34,213 bases of DNA, from contig RPFO01001637.1 in assembly GCA_009746045.1 (NCBI GenBank), positions 1 to 34,213 on the forward strand, in the 5' to 3' direction. The stretch's first letter is position 1, and each line of letters opens with the position of its first letter. Position numbers and translations under genes: made by a program. Origin of the DNA: Mesostigma viride (taxonomy: Eukaryota; Streptophyta; Mesostigmatophyceae; Mesostigmatales; Mesostigmataceae). Shown in pieces: positions 15,623 through 24,700 of this stretch. Under the pieces are notes generated by a model, which saw only the letters and a list, made by a program, of their open reading frames with translations, was not told the origin of the DNA and did not search any database.

Positions 15623-16435
15623 AGACCTTCCTGCCGTGGCCCTGGCTGACCTCGAACATGTTCATGGTGCGCGCGTAGATGTGGATGTGCCCGTCGGACA
15701 TGACCGCGCCCTCCTTGAGCCCCGGTATCTGCTTGAAATAAAGCCGCAGAGAAGCCCTGTCGATCTTGCTCAAGTTTATGCTGCCGTTCGGGTCGGTGGA
15801 CTCGGGCCTGAAGCAGAACGGCATCACAAACAGGTTCTGGTTGAAGTTGTTCGTAGGCCCGTTGGAGTGGAACTCGAAGGGAAGGTAAAACCCGAACCAA
15901 AGAGGGTCGCGGGGGGGGACCACAGGTCCTTCCCGTTGATAGCGAACGTGGCCCTGTCGAATAGCGTGTCGTCGATCTGGGCCCAGTCCTCCGTCTTCCC
16001 CGGGACAAAGTACCCGCGCGAGTCCCACCGCAAATCCTTCTTACCGACCATGGGGCGGTTGGCCTCGAAATTCCAGAACTTGACGTTGTCCACAAGCTGC
16101 CCGTCGCCGGTGATCGTGCGATAGTCGGCCCTGTAAAAAAAGATGAGCTCCTTGCACGGGCCGGAGAACTTGTCGAGCGGGATCTCCTTGTACAGCTTGT
16201 CCGTCGTTTTGATGGGAACGGACAGGTGCTGGGTCTCCGTTATCAGCCACGAATTGTGCGACCTCATGAACTGCTCCCTCTCGAACGCGTCCAGGAAAAC
16301 GTAGCGGGTCACGAGGCCCACCTTCTTCAGCTCGCCCCCGACGTCGAGGTCCTTCAGCAGGCGCCCGGCGGGGTCGCGAGTCAGGTTACCGGTTCCCACC
16401 GGGTCCTCATAGAATAGCGGCACGTCCTTCAACAT
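15612..16435 (-). CDS. Major capsid protein paralog 1, C-terminal part, with a second frame break
   Basis: Continuation of MCP1. The frame from 16435 carries the second-domain signature RYVFLDAFEREQFMRSHNSWLITETQ and KELIFFYRADYRT. At a C8 run (plus-strand G8, 15911-15918) it breaks again and runs off to a stop at 15824. The other frame resumes with DPLWFGFYLPFEFHSN, PFCFRPESTDPNGSINLSKID and HIYARTMNMFEV, ending at 15612. Both breaks need one added base, and the whole gene then encodes about 554 residues. If the breaks are real, this MCP is a pseudogene; if they are sequencing deletions it is an intact minor capsid-type protein. Confidence 0.75.
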
Positions 16436-17274
16436 CCACCTCTCTGGATTAGGGCTGGGTAGGGTGATCGGGGGCTGGCGTTGGGGTCCACGAAAAAGGT
16501 GGCCTTCTCGTGGTATTTTAAGTACGACGAAAGCAGCGGGCGGGGGCTCAACTTCACGCGCACCTCCATCTCGTGGTACTGCAGCGCGCTGATAGGAAGC
16601 GCGTGGCCCTGGCTCTCGGAAAAGTAGAACTGGATCGGGATGTAGATGTGCTGGTCGTGCTGCGTGCCGATATTGAACCCCCCGCCGTTGTCATCGGGGG
16701 TGTTGAGCACCACGCTGTTGGACTGGGTGTGGACCAGCGAGTCCCACACGTACATGAAGTCCCCCGTCACGCTGTCCACCATCTGGTTGCCCACCCACAA
16801 TTCCACCTTCTCCGGCAACACGTACCCCATCGAACGCATCCACGACTCGTTGAACATGTCGTGGGTCACGCCCTTGTACCCCAACTGTGCACTGCGAGGG
16901 ACCTTGCTGGCGTCCAGGGCCACCGTGATGTCGACGGTAGCCGTGGAATTCGTGGCGGTGTACCGCATGGTAGCCGGGTCCACGAACTTCACGTCGTTCA
17001 CCGTGTGCTCCATCGTGCCATAGTTCAACTTGTTCACGTGGAAGTACAGGTACATCTTGGTGATCAGGTCGCCGATCCTGGGAACGACGAAGCGAACCTC
17101 CGACCCGTACTCCGCCTTGTTGACGGGGTTGAGCTGGACGTCGGTCCAACTGTAATTGGTGTGGCGGCTATACACGTGCTTGAAGTACGTCTTCTCGGGC
17201 AGCGCGGTGAGGTGCTCGTCAAACGTCCCCTTGGAATGCAGCCAGGTGACCGGCGCGCTCAGGTCTTGAGACAT
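16429..17274 (-). CDS. Major capsid protein paralog 1, N-terminal part
   Basis: 281 residues including a short out-of-frame tail. The N-terminus has the double-jelly-roll MCP opening in diverged form: LHSKGTFDEHLTALPEKTYFKHVYSRHTNYSW (others here read ..KG.QD..L...PE.TFFK..YPRHTNF). PRIGDLITKMYLYFHV, GYVLPEKVELWVGNQMVDSVTGDFMYVWD and LPISALQYHEMEVRVKLSP follow, matching the first jelly roll. The frame leaves the family sequence at a C5 run (plus-strand G5, 16470-16474); the rest of the gene follows in the next entry. This is the most diverged of the four MCPs. Confidence 0.8.
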   Translation of the reverse strand: MSQDLSAPVTWLHSKGTFDEHLTALPEKTYFKHVYSRHTNYSWTDVQLNPVNKAEYGSEVRFVVPRIGDLITKMYLYFHVNKLNYGTMEHTVNDVKFVDPATMRYTATNSTATVDITVALDASKVPRSAQLGYKGVTHDMFNESWMRSMGYVLPEKVELWVGNQMVDSVTGDFMYVWDSLVHTQSNSVVLNTPDDNGGGFNIGTQHDQHIYIPIQFYFSESQGHALPISALQYHEMEVRVKLSPRPLLSSYLKYHEKATFFVDPNASPRSPYPALIQRGGC

Positions 17275-17373
17275 TGACGCATTTCATACATCGCGTGCGA
17301 TAATTTGTGTGTGGCCCCAACCGCGTTACTGCACGAACGATTTTTTTTCTCCGCAAACACTATACATCACAAC

Positions 17374-18204
17374 ATGGCATCCGCGATCATGCAACTCCAC
17401 GCGAAAGGGTCGCAGGACATCGCGACCATCGTGAACCCCGAAATCACCTTTTGGAAGACTGTGTACCCGCGCCACACCAACTTCGCGTGGGACGACGCCA
17501 TCATCACACAGAGCACCGGGACGTCCGACTACGGCCAGCTCGTGGAGTTTAAGCTCCCGCGGTCGGGCGACCTCGTCACCAACTGCACGCTGCTGGTGGA
17601 GATGGACAGGCTCGGCAATTGGGAGAATAAGTTCTCGCCGTACATCCAGGACTTCGGGCGCGCGCTCATCGACTATGTGGAGCTCACCATCGGCGGGTAC
17701 CAGATCGAGAGGATCACCGGCGACATGCTGCATATCCACGATATAACCACCAGGCCGGACTACCAGAGCTACGTCAAGAACATGCCCGTCCAGCACGGCG
17801 GCTCCATCTCCTTCAACTCGAACGGCACCGTCAAGGAGCAGTACAACAACAGGAACAAGCAGATCCTGTACCTGCCCCTCGAGTTCAGTTTCACTCGCGA
17901 CCCGGGCCTCGCACTCCCCATGATCGCGCTGCAGTACCACGAGGTGCGCGTCAAGGTGAAGCTCAGCCCTGCCGACAAGATCTTCACGCGCTTTCAGCTG
18001 CGAACCCCGAACCCCACGGCCGACTTTAACAACAGGTTCAACGCCAACTTCAATGAGATGGCGTTGCGGGACACCATCCGGTCGCTGTACCTGCGCGGCA
18101 TCTACGGCGACGAGATGTCGCAGCTCATCGTCGATACACGAGACCTCTCTCCCGTCAACTATGTCATCCAGAACGCTTTGTACACAGACAAGCTCACGAT
18201 TTAG
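17374..18204 (+). CDS. Major capsid protein paralog 2, N-terminal part
   Basis: ATG 17374 follows CACTATACATCACAAC. The sequence is a clear MCP first jelly roll: MQLHAKGSQDIATIVNPEITFWK, then YPRHTNFAWD, FKLPRSGDLVTNCTLLVEM, VELTIGGYQIERITGDMLHIHD, LPLEFSFTRDPGLALPMIALQYHEVRVKVKLS. After about residue 275 the frame ends at TDKLTI and stop 18202-18204, just before the second domain. The rest lies in the -1 frame (next entry). No homopolymer marks the break. The upstream spacer to divergent MCP1 (17275-17373) must carry both promoters. Confidence 0.88.
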   Translation: MASAIMQLHAKGSQDIATIVNPEITFWKTVYPRHTNFAWDDAIITQSTGTSDYGQLVEFKLPRSGDLVTNCTLLVEMDRLGNWENKFSPYIQDFGRALIDYVELTIGGYQIERITGDMLHIHDITTRPDYQSYVKNMPVQHGGSISFNSNGTVKEQYNNRNKQILYLPLEFSFTRDPGLALPMIALQYHEVRVKVKLSPADKIFTRFQLRTPNPTADFNNRFNANFNEMALRDTIRSLYLRGIYGDEMSQLIVDTRDLSPVNYVIQNALYTDKLTI

Positions 18205-18206
18205 AG

Positions 18207-18977
18207 GTGAGCACGGGCAGCAGTCCCGCGATCATCTCTTTCACGCTAGACGGGTATGACGGCACCTTCAAAATCCTGCCTGACATGGTGCCTGACGCAG
18301 AAAAGTACCTCCTAGGTGCACCGACGGTCACTGCGAACAGCAGGAGCACGTGGGTCGCCACCCCCCCGACCCTCTCCGTCCGCCTCATGTGCAGGTACAT
18401 CTACCTGGACGACTTTGAGCGCAGGCAATTCGCCGTCAACACCCACGAGTACCTCGTGACCGAGTACCAGCACCACCAGCACTTTGTCACCGCCGGCGTC
18501 GACCAGGTGTCCATCGACCTCAAGTTCAACCACCCGACCAAGGAGCTCTTGTTCTTCTACCGCCCGGACGAGTGGTGGGGCGAGGATCCATCATCGTACC
18601 AAAACTACACAGGGTACTGGTCGTTCGCCAACCCCAACTCCGCGTTCGGGGACGGACACCTGTTCGGCAGCGCGAACCTCGTGCTGAACTCGCAGAACGT
18701 GTACGGTGACGGCCGCGACCCGGTGTACTTCTCGTCGTTGATCCCGGCCCATTTCCACAAGCACGCGTGGGATGACCGCATTTACACCATCCCGTTCGCT
18801 CTGGATCCGGACTCGTGGAAGCCCACCGGATCTCTGAACATGTCCAGGCTCGATGACGTCAAGCTGGTGCTGAAGAGGACCGGCCCGCTCGAACCGGGGT
18901 GTATCCACGTGTACGCCAAGAACTTTAACGTCATCAAGATCCAGAACGGTATGGGAGGAAAGAGGTACGCGTCCTAA
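18207..18977 (+). CDS. Major capsid protein paralog 2, C-terminal part
   Basis: The frame is open from before 18207 and carries the second jelly roll: WVATPPTLSVRLMCRYIYLDD, FERRQFAVNTHEYLVTE, LKFNHPTKELLFFYRP, ANLVLNSQNVYGDGRDPVYFS, PFALDPDSWKPTGSLNMSRLD and the family end NFNVIKIQNGMGGKRYAS. GTG 18207 is only the first start-like codon and is unlikely to be used. One added base near 18190-18204 joins it to the N-terminal part and gives about 534 residues. It is followed closely by the KilA-N gene (ATG 19001). Confidence 0.85.
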   Translation: MSTGSSPAIISFTLDGYDGTFKILPDMVPDAEKYLLGAPTVTANSRSTWVATPPTLSVRLMCRYIYLDDFERRQFAVNTHEYLVTEYQHHQHFVTAGVDQVSIDLKFNHPTKELLFFYRPDEWWGEDPSSYQNYTGYWSFANPNSAFGDGHLFGSANLVLNSQNVYGDGRDPVYFSSLIPAHFHKHAWDDRIYTIPFALDPDSWKPTGSLNMSRLDDVKLVLKRTGPLEPGCIHVYAKNFNVIKIQNGMGGKRYAS

Positions 18978-19000
18978 GCGTCCCGTAGCATAATAAGAAG

Positions 19001-19801
19001 ATGGACGTTCGTCCAGGACGAGCGACTCTGCCCCTTTTCAGCGTCGTCCACGAAGACGACAGGTACCTATATTTCGAGATGGAAAACTCCCCTCTTGCTG
19101 GCAAAGTGAGAGTAGCAAAGGAAACGAGGTACGTCAATGGCCAGGACTTCTGCGACGTCCTGTCCATGGGCAAGAAGAAGATAAAGACATTCACGAGGAC
19201 AAAGGCGTTCGAGGACTTACTGGATGCGATGAAGGTCCACCTCGGCGTCCAGCACCTCGTGGAGCGCGTGCAAGGAGGGACACCGTCCATGCAAGGGACG
19301 TGGATGCACACCTCGCTCATATGGCACGTTGCCGCCTGGATTAGCCCCGTGTTCGCCGTTGCCGCCATGGACTGGGCGGACAGCTTCTACAACACCCCCT
19401 CGTGTCCCAAGGGGTGCATGGAGACGCTCGCATTCAGAATGGTCGAGGAAGCCGCGAGGCAGTCAATGCAGCGATCCGAAGCGGACGTGAGAGACGCCGT
19501 GGCCCTGTGCGTGCGGGGGCAGGTAGAAGTGAAAGTCGGGGACACCAACATGAGGGCCGACATCGTCAGCCACAAGTGCAGTATGATAATCGAAGTGAAA
19601 GAGGTCGCGCGATGGACCGACGCCGTAGGCCAGCTGCTGGTGTACGGACACCACTTCCCCGGTCTCACGAAGGTCATCGTGGTGTTTGACAGGGACGGGA
19701 AGGACATCGCGGAAGAACACATCGAAGGAATGGAATTCCACGTGCAAGGACTCGACATGATGGTCTGCACCGAGCAGTATTTTCACAAGTACCGCGCGTA
19801 A
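19001..19801 (+). CDS. KilA-N domain fused to a PD-(D/E)xK nuclease-like domain
   Basis: 266 residues. Residues 28-128 are a KilA-N domain, a DNA-binding fold common in large DNA viruses; its hallmark is QGTWMHTSLIWHVAAWISPVFA. Residues 160-250 look like a restriction-endonuclease-fold domain: D187 in RADIV, E198-x-K200 in MIIEVKE, and Q211/Y215 in the VGQLLVYG helix, the order expected for PD-(D/E)xK enzymes. Cleavage or repair of DNA at sites chosen by KilA-N is a reasonable inference; activity is not shown. The fusion is known in other giant viruses. It sits inside the capsid block, 23 bases after MCP2, and is followed by AATAAAA (19814). Confidence 0.8.
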   Translation: MDVRPGRATLPLFSVVHEDDRYLYFEMENSPLAGKVRVAKETRYVNGQDFCDVLSMGKKKIKTFTRTKAFEDLLDAMKVHLGVQHLVERVQGGTPSMQGTWMHTSLIWHVAAWISPVFAVAAMDWADSFYNTPSCPKGCMETLAFRMVEEAARQSMQRSEADVRDAVALCVRGQVEVKVGDTNMRADIVSHKCSMIIEVKEVARWTDAVGQLLVYGHHFPGLTKVIVVFDRDGKDIAEEHIEGMEFHVQGLDMMVCTEQYFHKYRA

Positions 19802-19851
19802 CAGTCATTACCTAATAAAACTTTCTTTGTCTACATTATAAACGCCTCGCC

Positions 19852-21725
19852 ATGGTTAACATATCGCAAGTCCCCGGTTTCAGGGGTCTATATTTGAATA
19901 CGTCCGTGTCGATCGACGGTTCTCTTAAGAATCTAAACACGTCCCAATCATTACGTGGCCAGATCTCACAGTCACAAATAGCGTACCGATCTCGATGATC
20001 ACAGGCAACAAATTCTGCAAACTGTTCATGCCCGTGTGGACTCCACTGTTTACCAACGGGTTCGTCTACATCGATTCCATCACCCTAAACAATGATCGCA
20101 TCGACAACGCGTCCGTCGCTATGACGCAAGTGAGCGGTGGCTATGACATATCGCTGGGTTTCCTGTATGAGACACTTCGGAACAACCAACACGACCTCGC
20201 GACGGCCACCGAAAACCAGGTGGTGAGATTCACCATACCGGAAAACAGGTACAGGATCGACGGGCAGGTCGTCGACACCACCACGGATGTGTCTATCACG
20301 TTCACCCCGTACGTCGCCCCCCCGCGAGCGGCTGCTATCACCGAAGCCTTGTTCAACTCGTACGACAGCGCGGGCGTGTTGCAGAAATCGCAGGGGTTGG
20401 TGACGGACCCGCTGTTTCCGAAGTTTGATTCGATCGACGTGAACGACATTGTCGGTGGCGACGTCTGTTCCCTTGTTATCAGCGCGCAATACGGTTACGA
20501 GACGCCAGAAACCCCGTTCACGGTCGAGTACAAGATAGACGGCACGAGGTTTGGAGATTTCCACGTCCAAGCGCAGAAAAACGGCAAGTTTACCGTGGAT
20601 ATGTCGTCCATGTACCAGACTGTCAAGGATGGGGGGCACGACATGAGAATAACAGAGTCCCAGCTACTGACCTTCACTCTGCCGAGCTATCCTCAGATAA
20701 TCAACGGGGTGGCGGAGTCCATGTTGCCGATCGACATTCGGATACACCTAATTAACCCGCTCGTTACGGCATATAGACAGAGCTTGAAACGCAACGTCGC
20801 CGGTCTGATCAATGGACTGACCGACGTGGTGCTCGACGTCTCCGATAATGGGGCTGCGCGCGACCGGTTGGTCATCGCCGCAAAGGGATTGTTCGTCGCG
20901 TCTCCCGTCTACGTCTCTCAAATAGCGCCGTTGGCAAATCCCGCCCAGCCCACCGAAGTATCCCTGCTATTCAGGACACCTGACCCTGTAACTATCCGAT
21001 TGCCGCCGCTCAAGGCCCCGTACAAGATAGACGATGTCCTGTTTGGATATGGCGACGTGACGGCGGACGCCGAGGGTCTGAAGGTCACCTTCCACGACCC
21101 GTACACCAGCGCAATGAACTCCGGATACGACATGTTCGCAAGAGAATCGCAACATCTGTCACTTATGATACCACCACGCAGAATTTTGGTAGCGGACAGA
21201 ATAGTGTCAAATGTGATACCTTTCGGATTCAACCTGCTGAGAGGCGTCGGGGACAACAACGAGTTTCAAACCGCGTTGGACGGGGTTACCAGCGTTCGAT
21301 TAAAGGTGACGCAGTTTGACGGCACTCTGGTGACCACTGACATAGCGTCGTTGCCATTATTGGAAATGTCCACTGTTTTCGTTAACCAGCTAGTGCCACA
21401 CAAAGGCGCTGAGGTCGCATTGGAATTCGTGACAAGCTCCGTCGTCACCGTGACCGCCGCGCTTAATATCTCGTTCATGATTGACGGCGTCCAGTTCGGT
21501 ACTGCTGCTGTCAGCGCGGCCGGAAACGCCGTCAGGGTCGACATCGGCGCGCTTTATGCAAAGGTTCTCGCGTCGCCGTCGACCGGGTATGACCTTTTCA
21601 CAAAGCGTTTCCAGGAGTTGACGTTTACGCTGCCCGCGTCGTCAATCTCGCTGGGTGAAACCCCAAACATCTCAGTGGTCAAAGATGCATTCTCGTTCGT
21701 GCTTCCGATCCACCTCCTCGATTGA
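19852..21725 (+). CDS. Repeat-domain beta-rich protein A, one frame break near the start
   Basis: The main frame gives 576 residues from Met 19995. In-frame sequence before it (WPDLTVTNSVPIS) and a well-placed ATG at 19852 in the neighbouring frame (MVNISQVPGFRGLYLNTSVS), with TATAAA just upstream (19836), suggest a true length of about 624 after one added base near 19940-19955. Four copies of a repeated domain are visible. Each has an 'h.IDG..FG' strand, a '(V/F).VD...LY..V' strand-helix, GYD(M/L) or GHDM, and then L.FT(L/I)P. No known family is recognised. The same repeat builds the next gene. Position between MCP genes points to a virion surface or fibre role (inference). Confidence 0.7.
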
Positions 21726-21780
21726 TCGGTGCGTTGGCGGGACCCGGTGTTTTTTTTAATCTAACCATCATGGTAACAGC

Positions 21781-24700
21781 ATGTCTGCTCCTGTCACTGC
21801 TCTCCAAGAAGCTTTTAAAAGGTCTGATGTCTCAAGGCCTTTCTCCTTCAAAATCAAGTATACTTTTGACAACACGACTTATTCTTCTTCACCAGAACTG
21901 TACAATGCCTTTACAGGGCAATTTAGTCATTGGAACATTTCCGGGATAACAAATTTCTCACAAATAACCAAAGTCAAGTTGTATATAGAATTGAACCCTA
22001 TTGTTGCTGCTACTGAACGATTGACTGCACCGGAGAGTGGTGGTACTTTACCTATTTCTTCAGACAACTGTGTAATGAGCGTGGACTATCTATCGGCTAT
22101 ACCAGTACAGCTGAGTATACAAGGTTTTACAGATTTTACGAACGCTGTGATTGTTGACCTAGGTGCGCTACCTACCTTGGTGGGAGCCGGCCAGGTTGGC
22201 AAGACTGGATGGAACATGCTAAGCCCAGGGGAAAACAATTTCAACCTGCTCACGGTCGAGATTCCCGCCAACATCATGAAGGTGGACAATAGCCTGTTAT
22301 CCAAGTCGATTGCAATCTCTTTACGCATATGGAATGGTGGCACTCCTGCCACACCTCAAAAGGCGGAGATCGGGGGTGTGCCTAATATATCGGGTGCGAA
22401 ATTCCTCTTGGTGGACCCCTCCAGCCCCATTGATAGGCAATATAAAGAATTCCCGGCTATCATGATCGCGAGTGGAACAAACGCCATTTCCGTTAGGTCG
22501 CCCATTCCGGTTGCGGATTGGAAACAGGCATTCATAGACAGCCCAGATGCAGACGTTATCCTACAGATAGATGCGGCTGGTATAAAGAGAGGTAACGCTA
22601 GGTTGTTCTCGTGGAATATAAACAGGACCCCCTTTAATGTTGAAAAATTACGAGGTGTTGATGCGTTTGCGAGCAACGTTGCAAAGTTTCGTCTTGGGCC
22701 ACTGAAAAGAGTCGCCACGGATGCGGGTATTGATATGGTCAGTCGGCTCCACAATTACGTGACCGTGAAACTCCCGGCCGGTTTGATTGACGGTTTCGAC
22801 AAGGACGTGGAGGCGACGTGGGATTTCACCACCGATGTCGATGCTAATCCCACCGCTACCCCCAATTCCCCCCTAAACTTGACCGATTTGACAGGCCTCG
22901 GAGGCGTCAGTCTTCAGCTAACGGCCGGTACCCCCCCCAATGTGACCGTGTTGAGGACCCAACACGTCAATGCCGCTGACTGGGCGTCGATTCAGTGTCA
23001 ATACCCCGGCAATATATCGACTGACACAAAGGTGAATGTTAATGTTCTGTTAAGCTTTGCATCCATCTCTTATGTAAACAGTTCAGCAACATACAGGGTT
23101 AATTACAGATACCAAAACGATGAAAATTCTGCAGACACTTCCTTCTCCATTGTGCCATTTTCTACACTGGCGATGGTCTCTCTCATCGACGCCTCGAGTT
23201 GGCTGTCAGATAAAGGGCTCAACTTGCTGGCCACCAGCGGGGATATCACGGTGACCATCCCCGGAAGTACCTTCAAACTCAACAATAGAGAGGTTACAAA
23301 CCCAATAACATTCCCAATACGGTTTATTTCGGAGGGGGACTCTTCACCCCTTGAGATAGATAAAGTTACGAACCTCAACGCCACTAATTGCACTTGGTCT
23401 TTTGGAAACGCCACCCCCGTGTCGGCGTTATCCCCAGCAAAGGTGCCGATTGACGTGACAGGCGTGGGAGCCAAGTTTGACGTCTCGAGCGCAATTCTCA
23501 AAATTGCCTTTACCAATCTGGAGAGCGTTGGAATTAATACCACTGTTGAATGGTCGGCAGGGTACGGTCCCAATGGAAGCACCGGCGTCGTGAGCTTCCA
23601 GGCATTTCAAACGCAGAAGGACGGGGATGCCTTGAAAATCGATTTTACCGATTTGTTCACACTCGTAAAAGAAAAGAATCTGGACATGAGAACACGGGAC
23701 ACGACGATTACAGTTACGGTCCTGCGAAACTGCCTCACGTTTTCAGATAACACCACTAATGCCAGTTTTAGAGCAAGGTGGGTCTTTAGGGCCGACGTCG
23801 CCGACCTGCAATCCATGTACACCACCTATGTACCAACAAATAGCAGGTTCACCGCGGTTAACTGGCTATTTGACACCGCAACAACTCCCGGCGCCTATCG
23901 ATTCGAGGCATCGTGGACTAAGCTGCCGATCGCACCGGTGCACAGGTATTGGGACAAGACGGCGAGTTTAGAGTTCGTTTTCCCGTCCGGAACAACGCTA
24001 GCCGTGTCTAGCAGCACCGTTTCGGCCAAGGCGCGGATATCGCTGAGTGTGAACGGTGGTGCGCCAACATTTCTGGGCGAGGGTGACATCACTGTCTCTA
24101 GCCCTGGCAATCGCCTGTTACTGGCCACCCAGGGCGCGAACGAGTCAAACATTTGGGCAAACGCGCTATCGACACAAAAAGCCAACACAGATCTGCGCAG
24201 TTCAACCTTGGGAAACTTACTGGTCGTGGAGTTTCCGGCCATGACAGTGAGCGTTAACGGAACTTGGTTGCCAATTTTTAAAGACCAATGGAGCTTTGAA
24301 CGGAGATCTAGCAACCTGCTAGAGGTCGGACCAAGTCTGAGTGCCGTTGAATGGAATTTCAACAATACTACCCGGGTCGACGCGATTGTAAAATTAAGCG
24401 GTGTGTTTCGGCTGCCACCAGGTGACAACACTCCCATCACAATGAATTCTGCCATATACTCTGGTTTGGTACTAGGCGGTAATAAGTCGGTGAAATTGGA
24501 GTTTTCGTTTGGCAGTAGCCCGATCTCGTTGGCCGATGCAGCTAATCTAATTGCAGTTTATACCATCTCACGGGCTGGTTCGGATACTATTGTAGTTCAA
24601 GAAACCACGGCCCCTGCGTCAGTTTCAAATGGCACAAAGTTGGTCCTTGATCTCACTAGCATGCTTGCTATTGCTTCATTACAATCACTTGACATGACCG

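Noticed and set aside
18190-18210. Canonical -1 ribosomal frameshift site in MCP2
   Set aside because: No X-XXY-YYZ heptamer at the junction; deletion in the sequence or an ordinary mutation is more likely here than at the homopolymer sites.
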